From UBA5314 sp964635975 (lineage in GTDB: Bacteria; Bacillota; Syntrophomonadia; Syntrophomonadales; Syntrophomonadaceae): a stretch of 24,284 bases of DNA. The position numbers and the translations under genes are program-made. The DNA lies in NCBI GenBank assembly GCA_964635975.1, contig CAZWPO010000031.1:1-24284 (forward strand), read 5' to 3'. The notes under the pieces were generated by a model. The model was not told the DNA's origin and did no database searches. It worked only from the letters and a program-made list of their open reading frames with translations. Each line of letters opens with the position of its first letter. Within the stretch, counting starts at the first letter, position 1. Of this stretch, positions 15,012 to 22,352 are shown in pieces.

Positions 15012-15917
15012 GTGCGAGTTCTAATCGCAGAAGATGAGCCAATATCTAGAAAAATGCTGGAAAACGCTCTTAACAGCTGGGGTTATGAAGTAGTTGTAAC
15101 CAGGAATGGTCAGGAGGCCTGGAAAGTTTTGAGCAGGAATGACCGCCCCAACCTGGTGATTCTTGACTGGATGATGCCGGGTGCTGATGGGGTGGAGATA
15201 TGCCGCTGGCTTCGCTCCTGCAACCATCAACATTATACATATATTATCCTTCTCACAGCTCGGAATTTCGAAGGTGATCTGCTTGAAGGCCTGGAGTCAG
15301 GTGCCGACGATTACATAGTCAAGCCTTTTAATGCTGACGAACTGAAGTATCGTCTGCAAAAGGGACAGCGCATAATCGAACGTGAACAAACGATATTGAA
15401 CATGGCCCAAACCGATGACCTGACAGGGCTGCTCACTCGGAGGGCATTTCGTGAGAAGATGGAAGTAGATATGGATCTTATTCGCGGCAGATCAGGTTCC
15501 CTGGGCATAATTATCGGCGACATCGATCATTTTAAATATGTCAATGATACCTACGGACACCAGGTGGGTGACCAGGTGCTAAAGTATTTCGCCAATTGTC
15601 TGCGCCGCAACAGCCGGGCAGACGATTACATAGGAAGGTATGGTGGGGAGGAATTCATTATCGGTGTCCCCGGAGCATCACTGGTCGAGACAACCGAAGT
15701 GGCGGAACGTATTCGGCAATCGATTGAAGCCAGCGTGATTCCGCTGTTGAGCCGTGAGAACGCCATCATAATAACTGCCAGCTTCGGAGTAGATGCCTTT
15801 TGGCCGGCTGGAGGAAGGAATCGAGAAGCTGATGAGCTGATCAGCCATGCTGATGAGGCATTGTACATGGCTAAAAATCAAGGTCGCAACCGCACCATTG
15901 TATTCCCCAGAGTCTAG
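15012..15917 (+). CDS. Response regulator with GGDEF domain (diguanylate cyclase)
   Basis: The 301-residue protein has a receiver domain (about 1-120) followed by a GGDEF domain (about 130-300). In the receiver the acidic pair is E7-D8, with D52 as the phospho-acceptor (LVILDWMMPGADG), T82 and K104 (DDYIVKPF) present. The cyclase has DDLTGLLTRRAF, IIGDIDHFKYVNDTYGHQVGDQVL and the active-site motif GGEEF at 211-215, so it should make c-di-GMP from two GTP. An allosteric inhibitory RxxD site (R202-D205) lies five residues before it. The start is GTG 15012 with GGGAG upstream. No histidine kinase is adjacent, so its partner lies elsewhere. It is a single-gene unit ending at a terminator. Confidence 0.94.
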   Translation: MRVLIAEDEPISRKMLENALNSWGYEVVVTRNGQEAWKVLSRNDRPNLVILDWMMPGADGVEICRWLRSCNHQHYTYIILLTARNFEGDLLEGLESGADDYIVKPFNADELKYRLQKGQRIIEREQTILNMAQTDDLTGLLTRRAFREKMEVDMDLIRGRSGSLGIIIGDIDHFKYVNDTYGHQVGDQVLKYFANCLRRNSRADDYIGRYGGEEFIIGVPGASLVETTEVAERIRQSIEASVIPLLSRENAIIITASFGVDAFWPAGGRNREADELISHADEALYMAKNQGRNRTIVFPRV

Positions 15918-15927
15918 CCCAAAAATT

Positions 15928-15952
15928 AAAAAAGCCCCATTCGGGCTTTTTT
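15928..15952. terminator. Bidirectional terminator (GGDEF gene / ferredoxin)
   Basis: AAAAAAGCCC at 15928-15937 pairs with GGGCTTTTTT at 15943-15952. The A-run and T-run make it work in both directions, serving the cyclase gene and the convergent ferredoxin gene. Confidence 0.92.
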
Positions 15953-15979
15953 GCTGTTTATGGACTGCGACTGGTAATT

Positions 15980-16153
15980 TTATTCTGCTGGTTGTGGTGC
16001 TTCAACCGGGCAAACGTCTGCGCATAGCCCGCAATCTGTACAGAGCTCAGGATCGATAACGTATTTTTCCGCTCCCTCACTTATTGCTTCAACCGGGCAT
16101 TCATCCGCACATACACCACAGGCCGTGCATTCATCGGTAATTATGTAGGCCAT
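15980..16153 (-). CDS. 2[4Fe-4S] ferredoxin
   Basis: This 57-residue frame is a clostridial-type bacterial ferredoxin. It begins MAYIITDECTACGVCADECP and continues with LCTDCGLCADVCPVEA. The two CxxCxxCxxxCP motifs (C9, C12, C15, C19 and C38, C41, C44, C48) each coordinate one [4Fe-4S] cluster through cross-domain ligation, giving a small low-potential one-electron carrier. The C-terminus is short and acidic (PQPAE). ATG 16153 follows an AAGGAGGA ribosome binding site, and a near-ideal promoter lies upstream, so strong expression is expected. It is a monocistron; its electron partners are not in the window. Confidence 0.95.
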   Translation of the reverse strand: MAYIITDECTACGVCADECPVEAISEGAEKYVIDPELCTDCGLCADVCPVEAPQPAE

Positions 16154-16186
16154 TTCCGTTCCTCCTTGTAGAAATACATTAATAGC

Positions 16187-16215
16187 ATTATAATTAACCA
16201 GTCCTGGCTTGTCAA
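16187..16215 (-). promoter_or_regulatory. Consensus sigma-A promoter of the ferredoxin gene
   Basis: On the minus strand a perfect TTGACA (16215-16210) and a perfect TATAAT (16192-16187) are separated by exactly 17 bases. This is the strongest housekeeping promoter seen in the window. Confidence 0.9.
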
Positions 16216-16323
16216 TTTAGTGAAAACAAGAGCAAAAATAGGGCCTGGTGCTTAATAGATCAGAAATAGCTGTTAAGCTCGAGGACCAAAATAACGATAA
16301 ATATTATTACAGGATTTATAAGG

Positions 16324-16329
16324 TATAAT
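16324..16329 (+). promoter_or_regulatory. Possible -10 element upstream of thiN
   Basis: A perfect TATAAT lies 55 bases before the thiN start. No convincing -35 is seen at 16-18 bases upstream (around 16301-16306). Confidence 0.3.
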
Positions 16330-16383
16330 ATCATCATACTGAAGTTTGATTTTGTAGTTTAACATGAAACGGGAATATAGCCT

Positions 16384-17022
16384 ATGAAATGTGTTGTTTT
16401 GGCCAACGGTGAATATGGTGAAGATCTTGATTGTTACCGCCCGGTTTTGCAGGAAGCAGACCTTATTCTCTGTGCCGATGGCGGAGCTAATTATGCCTAT
16501 ATTTTGTCACTGGTGCCCGATTGTATAATCGGTGACATGGATTCTATCAATAATAAAGTGCGTGATCATTTTACGAATTTTGATGTTCCGGTTAAGAAAT
16601 ATCCCCGCCAGAAAGATTTCACAGACACCCAATTAGCTCTAAGTGAAGCTGAACAGATGGGGGCCGATGAGATCATTTTGATCGGATCTATGGGGAGAAG
16701 GTTGGACCACACACTCTCCAATCTTTACAGCTGTATGGAACTGGTCGAAAAAGGCTTAAAAGTATCTCACTATGCCCCGGAAGTGGAAGTTCACCTGGTG
16801 AGCAGCGAACTCAAAATAATGGGCCGTCCAGGCGACGTAGTTTCAGTATTGTTATTAAGCGATTATGCCTCCGGGGTCTGTGAGCGTGGCTTTGAGTTCC
16901 CTCTTGAGAATGCTCTATTGTCAAAGGGCAATCCTTACACGGTTTCAAACCGCATGACAGGAGAAGAAGCATCCATTACCCTGGAACACGGCATCCTGGC
17001 AATCTTTCATTACTATAAGTAA
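16384..17022 (+). CDS. thiN: Thiamine pyrophosphokinase
   Basis: The 212-residue enzyme transfers pyrophosphate from ATP to thiamine, giving the cofactor thiamine diphosphate. Family motifs are in order: ILCADGGANYAY (about 28-39), CIIGDMDSI (47-55), KDFTDTQLAL (78-86) and GSMGRRLDHTLSNL (101-114). The acidic residues of GDMDS and KDFTD bind Mg and ATP, and RRLDH contacts the pyrophosphate. The C-terminal beta domain carries the thiamine-contacting SNRMTGEEASITLEHG-type end. Length matches ThiN. The ribosome binding site is weak. No other thiamine genes are nearby; the product is cytoplasmic. Paired palindromes follow directly after the stop. Confidence 0.93.
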   Translation: MKCVVLANGEYGEDLDCYRPVLQEADLILCADGGANYAYILSLVPDCIIGDMDSINNKVRDHFTNFDVPVKKYPRQKDFTDTQLALSEAEQMGADEIILIGSMGRRLDHTLSNLYSCMELVEKGLKVSHYAPEVEVHLVSSELKIMGRPGDVVSVLLLSDYASGVCERGFEFPLENALLSKGNPYTVSNRMTGEEASITLEHGILAIFHYYK

Positions 17023-17027
17023 ACGGC

Positions 17028-17109
17028 GCAAACAGAGGGACGGTCCTTCTGTCTGTTTCAAAAGCAAAACCTTGACGGCAGCAAACAGAAGGAACGTCCC
17101 TCTGTTTGC
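17028..17109. repeat. Pair of REP-like palindromes
   Basis: Two imperfect palindromes lie in the thiN-cdaA gap. The first (17028-17059) has the core CAGAGGGACGGTCCTTCTG; the second (17081-17109) has CAGAAGGAACGTCCCTCTG. Each folds on itself, and the first about 25 bases of one are the reverse complement of the other with a single mismatch, so the pair can also form one large hairpin over a 21-base centre. Further fragments of the same type (TGTTTGC at 17111-17117 and ACAGGGGACAGGA at 17142-17154) follow. They resemble the repeated extragenic palindromes of Clostridia carrying GGGACGGT cores that are often linked to REP-associated transposases. The first may also act as a thiN terminator. Confidence 0.7.
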
Positions 17110-17212
17110 CTGTTTGCAGGGCAGATGTGAAACGCGACTGTACAGGGGACAGGATATTATTTTACAATAGGCATAATGATAGTAAAGATTTGTCGCCTTG
17201 GAGGAATATCTC

Positions 17213-18064
17213 TTGGACTTAAGCATCCTTTCTGGTGTGGTCGCCAGCCCCTGGAATATCATCCGCAGCTTGATAGATATAGCCATCGTGGCTTATATTT
17301 TTCATCGGATACTGGGTCTTATCAAAGGAACACGGGCAGAGCAACTCTTAAAAGGGTTGATCATTCTGCTGGTGTTTTCTATTTTAGCCAGCTATTTTAG
17401 CCTCGACATGGTCAATTGGCTTATCAACAAGTTATGGATAGTATTCGCTATAACCCTGCCGATTGTTTTTCAGCCCGAGCTGAGACGTCTGCTGGAGCAG
17501 TTGGGGCGAGGACGGTTTTTCATAAGCCCGTTGGGGTCAGAGCAGCAGGAGCAGGAGCGTGTTCTCAAAGAAATAGAGGATGCGGTATCCTTCCTATCTC
17601 GAAACAAGATCGGTGCATTGATCATACTCGTCAGACAAACCGGGCTTAATGAGTACCTGGAGAGCGGAACATTGATGGATGCAGTAGTATCGGCTGGACT
17701 GCTCATCAATATATTCACCCCGGATACTCCGTTGCATGACGGTGCGGTGGTTATCTCCCAGGGACGTATTGATCGTGCGGCATGTTTCCTGCCCTTGAGC
17801 GATAATCTTGGACTGGAACGGGAGCTGGGCACCCGCCACCGGGCGGGAATCGGCGTAACGGAAGTGTCGGATGCCCTGGCTGTCATTGTTTCCGAAGAAA
17901 CCGGAGACATCTCCTTAGCCCAGGATGGAAAAATAAATCGGCATTTAACCCCAGAGAGTTTAGCCAGTATGTTGATGCCAGAATCCACATCATCCTCGCG
18001 CTGGAACGGGGGATGGTTAAGGAGGTGGTCTGGTGAATCAGAGGAATCCCCAGAAGGAAAATAA
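17213..18064 (+). CDS. cdaA: Diadenylate cyclase CdaA (c-di-AMP synthase)
   Basis: The 283-residue protein joins three N-terminal membrane helices (about 16-36, 44-62, 70-86) to a cytoplasmic DAC domain. The helices include SLIDIAIVAYIFHRILGLI and GLIILLVFSILASYF. The DAC motifs are LHDGAVVI (DGA at 176-178) and GTRHRAGIG (RHR at 208-210), which bind ATP and catalysis-linked metal. It should condense two ATP to c-di-AMP, which controls potassium, osmolyte and wall homeostasis. TTG 17213 is chosen because TTGGAGGA at 17198-17205 is a good ribosome binding site eight bases upstream; the in-frame TTG 17198 overlaps that site. Gene order with cdaR and glmM is the classic Firmicute one. It overlaps cdaR by 32 bases. 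Confidence 0.96.
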   Translation: MDLSILSGVVASPWNIIRSLIDIAIVAYIFHRILGLIKGTRAEQLLKGLIILLVFSILASYFSLDMVNWLINKLWIVFAITLPIVFQPELRRLLEQLGRGRFFISPLGSEQQEQERVLKEIEDAVSFLSRNKIGALIILVRQTGLNEYLESGTLMDAVVSAGLLINIFTPDTPLHDGAVVISQGRIDRAACFLPLSDNLGLERELGTRHRAGIGVTEVSDALAVIVSEETGDISLAQDGKINRHLTPESLASMLMPESTSSSRWNGGWLRRWSGESEESPEGK

Positions 18065-18965
18065 AACCGGTCTTACGATAATTTCTATAGTGCTTTCCTG
18101 CCTGCTCTGGTTTTATGTAGCCAACCAGGCGCCCACTACCAGCAGTTCGAACAGTGTGCAGGTCGGACTGAAGTACTATAATCTGGGTGATGGACTCACT
18201 TATTCGGGTCCGGACAAGGTTCTAGTACGGGTTTGGGGTACTATACCGGAGAAGGAGAGTATAGTAGCCTACATTGATCTGGCTAACCTTGGCCCTGGGA
18301 CAAACGAGGTTCCGGTCAAGGTGGAGCCGGTAAAGGGAGCCCTCTTTGTAAGTGTTGAGCCCACAAATATAAAGGTTGAACTCAAGCAAATAAGCGAACA
18401 TATATTCACTATTGGTTATGAAATAAGCAAGAATCCTCCTGCAGGATATCAACTGGTTGACCTGGTGACAATTCCGGAGAAATGTGTTATTCAGGGCCAG
18501 GAGAGCGCGGTCAGTAAAGTAGCAAAAGTAATTAGCCTGGTCGACCTGAGTGCCATTAAGGATACCACTTCGTTCAAAGCCAATCTGGTGGTCAGAGACA
18601 GCAAAGGAAATCCTGTTCAAGGAGTATCTTTAAATCCAGAGACAGTAACCGTTTATGCAGTAGTATCGCAAAAACAAGGCAGCAGGAAAGCGGCGGTTAA
18701 GCCTGTAGTGGGTTCTGGGCCCCCTTCCTCATGGCAAGTGAGCAAGGTTTATGCTATACCTGATTCAGTTACCCTTTTGGGGACTGAAAGCGCCCTGGCC
18801 GAAATCAAGGAAATATCAACTAAGCCTCTAGATCTGAGCGGCAAAAGTGCTTCATTCAGCCAGGAAGTTGAGCTGGTATTGCCGGAAGGGGTCAAAGCAT
18901 ATCCATCGAAAGTACTGGTAAACATTGAAATAGAAAAGGCAGCATTAAAAGAAGGTGGAGTATGA
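18033..18965 (+). CDS. cdaR: CdaR, YbbR-domain regulator of CdaA
   Basis: The 310-residue protein has a short cytoplasmic start, one membrane helix (TGLTIISIVLSCLLWFYVANQ, about 13-33) and an extracytoplasmic part made of about three YbbR repeats (roughly 40-120, 125-205 and 220-305). Each repeat has a valine-rich beta pattern such as KVLVRVWGT, VQGVSLNPETVTVYAVV and LPEGVKAYPSKVLVNIEI. B. subtilis CdaR has four repeats. CdaR binds the membrane part of CdaA and modulates c-di-AMP synthesis. GTG 18033 follows AAGGAGG at 18019-18025. The stop overlaps the next ATG (ATGA), so the operon continues into the FAD gene. Confidence 0.93.
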   Translation: MNQRNPQKENKTGLTIISIVLSCLLWFYVANQAPTTSSSNSVQVGLKYYNLGDGLTYSGPDKVLVRVWGTIPEKESIVAYIDLANLGPGTNEVPVKVEPVKGALFVSVEPTNIKVELKQISEHIFTIGYEISKNPPAGYQLVDLVTIPEKCVIQGQESAVSKVAKVISLVDLSAIKDTTSFKANLVVRDSKGNPVQGVSLNPETVTVYAVVSQKQGSRKAAVKPVVGSGPPSSWQVSKVYAIPDSVTLLGTESALAEIKEISTKPLDLSGKSASFSQEVELVLPEGVKAYPSKVLVNIEIEKAALKEGGV

Positions 18966-20581
18966 GATTGAGGATACGGGAGTTAAGGCTCCCGTTGGAC
19001 TATAATGAGACTGATCTATGGCAGGCGGCGGCGAGTCGTCTGCAGATAAAAAGAGCAGATATTCACAGCCTGACCCTGGTGCGCAAAGCGATTGACGCTC
19101 GCCGCAGCCAGGTTCATTTCTCTTTTACCCTCGACCTGGAGATAGATGATAGTGCGCGAATTCCCGAAACAGCATTTCAGGGGTGCCAGGTCAGTCATTA
19201 CCAGCCTCGGGAACTCAGCGGGGTGGTACCGGGCAATTTGCCTTTGCCATTTCCTCCATTGATAGTGGGTGCCGGGCCTGCCGGCTTGTTTTGCGCGCTG
19301 CATCTGGCGCGTTACGGATACCGGCCGGTTGTATTGGAAAGAGGGTTGGACGTGGACCGCCGGGTAGCTTCGGTTGAAAAATTTTGGTCCGAAGGTTTGC
19401 TGGATCCCGAGTCGAATGCCCAGTTTGGAGAAGGTGGCGCCGGTACTTTTTCGGACGGCAAGCTGACCACCCGAATTGGAGACCCGCGCGTTCAGCAGGT
19501 GTTGGAGATACTGGTTGAACATGGAGCCCATGAAGATATTCTATATCTAAAGAAACCCCATGTGGGCACTGATACGATACGCCAGGCGGTTAAGAGCATC
19601 CGCCAGGAAGTCATAGCCCGTGGTGGAAGGGTCTATTTTGAGAAACGCCTGAGTGATCTGGGAGTTAACCAAAGTGTGGTCGAGAGCATAACTATAAATG
19701 AAAAGGAACAAATACCTTGCTCGGTCCTGGTCCTGGCAGTTGGCAATAGTGCACGTGATGTATTTCGACTTTTAGTTAAACGGGGAACTGCTCTTCAACC
19801 CAAATCATTTGCTGTAGGTCTGCGAGTGGAGCATTCTCAGGACTGGGTGGATAATAAGCAGTATGGACTATTTGCTGGGCACCCCAGCCTTGGGGCTGCC
19901 GACTATCATCTCACCTACCAGGATAGTGCTAGTGGACGATCCCTGTATACATTTTGCATGTGTCCTGGCGGTTATGTCATCGCAGCTGCGTCAGACCGAG
20001 GGCAGGTAGTTACCAATGGCATGAGTTATTTTGCCCGTAACAGCGGACGAGCCAACAGCGCTCTGGTAGTAACGGTCGGACCTGCTGACTGGCAGAATGA
20101 ACCGCTGGGGGGAATCGAGTTTCAGGAACGTTTGGAGCGAAGAGCTTTTGAATTGGGTAACAGCACTTACCAGGCACCCGCACAGTGGGTGAAAGATTTC
20201 CTGCTTCATCGTTGTAGTAATTCACTGGAGGGTACTCTGGCAACTTATAAACCTGGATTGGTTCCATCCAATCTGTGGGATTTGATGCCCAGATCTTTAG
20301 GAGAGGTGCTGGAAAGGGGATTAGAAAACTGGGATACCCGCATGAGAGGCTTCGCCAGTGAGCCGGCGGTACTTACTGGAGTCGAAACCAGGACTTCTAC
20401 ACCATTACGGATTTTACGCGGGGATGACCTGAGCTCCGTTAGCTTTGCCAATTTATATCCTTGTGGAGAGGGAGCCGGGTATGCTGGTGGCATCGTAAGC
20501 TCGGCTGTAGATGGTTTAAAGGTAGCAGAAAAAATCATTTCCATATATAATAAGCCAGGTGATATAATTGAGCTGAATTAG
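18962..20581 (+). CDS. FAD-dependent oxidoreductase (COG2509 type)
   Basis: The 539-residue flavoprotein has an N-terminal 95-residue domain (RELRLPLDYNETDLWQAAASRL..., probably alpha/beta), then a Rossmann FAD site, IVGAGPAGLFCALHLARYGYRPVVLERG, with G103, G105, G108 and E127 contacting the ADP part. Family blocks follow: NAQFGEGGAGTFSDGKL, TRIGDPRVQQVLEILVEHGA, FAVGLRVEH, TFCMCPGGYVIAAAS and YPCGEGAGYAGGIVSSAVDGL near the C-terminus. The COG2509 group is widespread but uncharacterised. The start overlaps the cdaR stop and glmM follows after 104 bases, so it sits inside the c-di-AMP/cell-wall operon. A redox step tied to wall precursor synthesis is possible but not shown. Confidence 0.88.
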   Translation: MRLRIRELRLPLDYNETDLWQAAASRLQIKRADIHSLTLVRKAIDARRSQVHFSFTLDLEIDDSARIPETAFQGCQVSHYQPRELSGVVPGNLPLPFPPLIVGAGPAGLFCALHLARYGYRPVVLERGLDVDRRVASVEKFWSEGLLDPESNAQFGEGGAGTFSDGKLTTRIGDPRVQQVLEILVEHGAHEDILYLKKPHVGTDTIRQAVKSIRQEVIARGGRVYFEKRLSDLGVNQSVVESITINEKEQIPCSVLVLAVGNSARDVFRLLVKRGTALQPKSFAVGLRVEHSQDWVDNKQYGLFAGHPSLGAADYHLTYQDSASGRSLYTFCMCPGGYVIAAASDRGQVVTNGMSYFARNSGRANSALVVTVGPADWQNEPLGGIEFQERLERRAFELGNSTYQAPAQWVKDFLLHRCSNSLEGTLATYKPGLVPSNLWDLMPRSLGEVLERGLENWDTRMRGFASEPAVLTGVETRTSTPLRILRGDDLSSVSFANLYPCGEGAGYAGGIVSSAVDGLKVAEKIISIYNKPGDIIELN

Positions 20582-20685
20582 TTGAAAAACACTAAAAAAC
20601 ACCGCAAGTTAGAGAAATATGTCCTAAATTATATCTGGTAACGAAACTATAGGCGAACCTGAACGGGTCAGGAGGAGATTGAAGA

Positions 20686-22035
20686 GTGGGAAGTCTTTTT
20701 GGAACTGATGGAGTTAGAGGTGTGGCAAATCTTGAGCTTACCCCCGAACTGGCATTTAACCTGGGCCGGGCTGGAAGCTACGTATTGGCTGAGCAGGACA
20801 CCAGTAGTCGTCCACGTATACTGGTAGGCAAGGATACCAGGATTTCAGGAGATATGCTGGAAGCGGCATTGACTGCAGGGATTTGCTCGACCGGTGCTGA
20901 TGTTCTGACCGTAGGTGTTATCCCCACTCCAGCTGTAGCTTACTTGACGGGTAAATACAACGCTTCCTGTGGAATTGTTATTTCCGCTTCTCACAATCCT
21001 GTCGCGGACAACGGCATAAAGTTCTTTGGTTCTAGTGGATACAAACTTCCCGATGAGATTGAGGAACAAATTGAAAAACTGGTATTAAGTGGAACAGAAA
21101 ACCTGAGCCGTCCGTCCGGAGGGGATGTAGGGCGTGTGTATGATGTCAAGGAAGCCTTGAACAATTACCTCAGCTATCTTACTGTCTCGTACAGCTTGGA
21201 AAGAGACCTTTCTCCCTTTACTGTGGTTATGGATTGTTCCAACGGTGCAGCCTATAAAGCTGGCCCTGAATTGTGGCAGAGACTGGGTGCCAGAATAATA
21301 ACCATAAACAACAATCCCAATGGCTTGAATATTAATGACCATTGCGGTTCTACCTATACCAAGCCATTGTGTCGCGCAGTGTTGGAGCATAAGGCAGATC
21401 TAGGGGTCGCCTATGATGGGGACGCTGATCGCTGCATCCTGGTGAATGAATACGGCCAGGAATTGGACGGAGACGACATAATGATGATCTGTGCCCTGGA
21501 TATGTTCCGACGTGGTCACCTGAAGCCAGCTAGCATTGTGGCCACGGTCATGAGTAATATCGGACTGGATATCGCTCTGAGGAGAGAGAGTATAAGCATA
21601 CACAGCTGTAAAGTCGGCGATCGCTATGTTCTGGAGAAAATGGTGGAAACCGATTCCCTTTTGGGAGGAGAACAATCGGGACATATAATCTTCTCCAAGT
21701 ATGCCACAACCGGTGACGGACTACTAACCTCCATAAAAGTTGCTGAAGTTATGCGCAGGAATGGATTGAGTCTTTCTGAACTATCCAGGGAAATGGAGAA
21801 ACAGCCACAGATTCTAGTAAACGTGCGTATGGAAAATAAAGACCGGGTTATGTCTCACAAGCTGGTCGTTGATGCCCTTTCAAGAGCTGAAGAGAAACTG
21901 GGGGAATGGGGCAAGTTGGTGGTGAGGCCCTCAGGAACCGAGCCGCTGGTGCGAATCATGGCCCAGGGTCCCAACCAGGAGCTTTTAGAGGAGGTGATCG
22001 AGGAGATAAAACAAGCGGTGGAAAAAGCACAATAG
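20686..22035 (+). CDS. glmM: Phosphoglucosamine mutase
   Basis: The 449-residue enzyme converts glucosamine-6-phosphate to glucosamine-1-phosphate for UDP-GlcNAc synthesis. It has the N-terminal LFGTDGVRGVAN, the catalytic phosphoserine S102 in ISASHNPVADNGIKF, the metal loop YDGDADRC, the sugar-binding GGEQSGHI and the phosphate-binding VRPSGTEPLVRIM. Length is typical. The start is GTG 20686 with AGGAGGA at 20670-20676. In Firmicutes GlmM forms a complex with CdaA and lowers c-di-AMP production, consistent with its place in this operon. GlmS, which supplies its substrate, follows after the ribozyme. Confidence 0.97.
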   Translation: MGSLFGTDGVRGVANLELTPELAFNLGRAGSYVLAEQDTSSRPRILVGKDTRISGDMLEAALTAGICSTGADVLTVGVIPTPAVAYLTGKYNASCGIVISASHNPVADNGIKFFGSSGYKLPDEIEEQIEKLVLSGTENLSRPSGGDVGRVYDVKEALNNYLSYLTVSYSLERDLSPFTVVMDCSNGAAYKAGPELWQRLGARIITINNNPNGLNINDHCGSTYTKPLCRAVLEHKADLGVAYDGDADRCILVNEYGQELDGDDIMMICALDMFRRGHLKPASIVATVMSNIGLDIALRRESISIHSCKVGDRYVLEKMVETDSLLGGEQSGHIIFSKYATTGDGLLTSIKVAEVMRRNGLSLSELSREMEKQPQILVNVRMENKDRVMSHKLVVDALSRAEEKLGEWGKLVVRPSGTEPLVRIMAQGPNQELLEEVIEEIKQAVEKAQ

Positions 22036-22105
22036 CATTAGTCTTGGATGGATGGGGTGCCAGTGAGCAACAAGAAGTGATGGCCGAAATCCAGAATAAG
22101 ACCTT

Positions 22106-22258
22106 GAAGCGCCTGACCCGACCATAAACAGGTCCGGGTGACGAGGAGGGGGTTTATCGAATATTCGGCGGATGCCCCCCGGTGCGGCCTGCATCGTTAG
22201 CGCCAGCTGCAAAACCGGGCAGTAATGCCCGGGCCAAAAGCTTCGCCCAGGGCATGCA
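22106..22258 (+). promoter_or_regulatory. glmS ribozyme / riboswitch
   Basis: The leader of glmS contains the self-cleaving glmS ribozyme. The cleavage site is A22108/G22109, at the start of GCGCC. Conserved core pieces follow in order: TGACGAGG at 22139-22146, GGTTTATCGA at 22151-22160, TCGGCGGATGCCC at 22165-22177, and TCGTTAG at 22194-22200. The P3.1 region has AAAACC, and a CCGGGC/GCCCGG hairpin lies at 22215-22232. Glucosamine-6-phosphate bound in the core acts as the cofactor for cleavage. The cut mRNA is then degraded, so GlmS is shut off by its product. The core matches the B. subtilis element as I remember it, and the gene downstream is glmS. The 3' edge is approximate. Confidence 0.95.
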
Positions 22259-22352
22259 TTGCGTATCATTATAGATGCATATGAGCTTGCCAATTAAACA
22301 ATAGGCGAGCTATTGCATAACTTTGCGCATTTATGGAATAGGAGAGAATAAT

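Noticed and set aside
17470..17988. 172-codon minus-strand frame opposite cdaA
   Set aside because: The protein is Ser/Arg-rich with no motif, lies wholly antisense to the conserved DAC domain, and has no ribosome binding site. It is a shadow frame.
19016..19531. 171-codon minus-strand frame opposite the FAD protein
   Set aside because: It lies antisense to the conserved FAD-binding region and has no family features.
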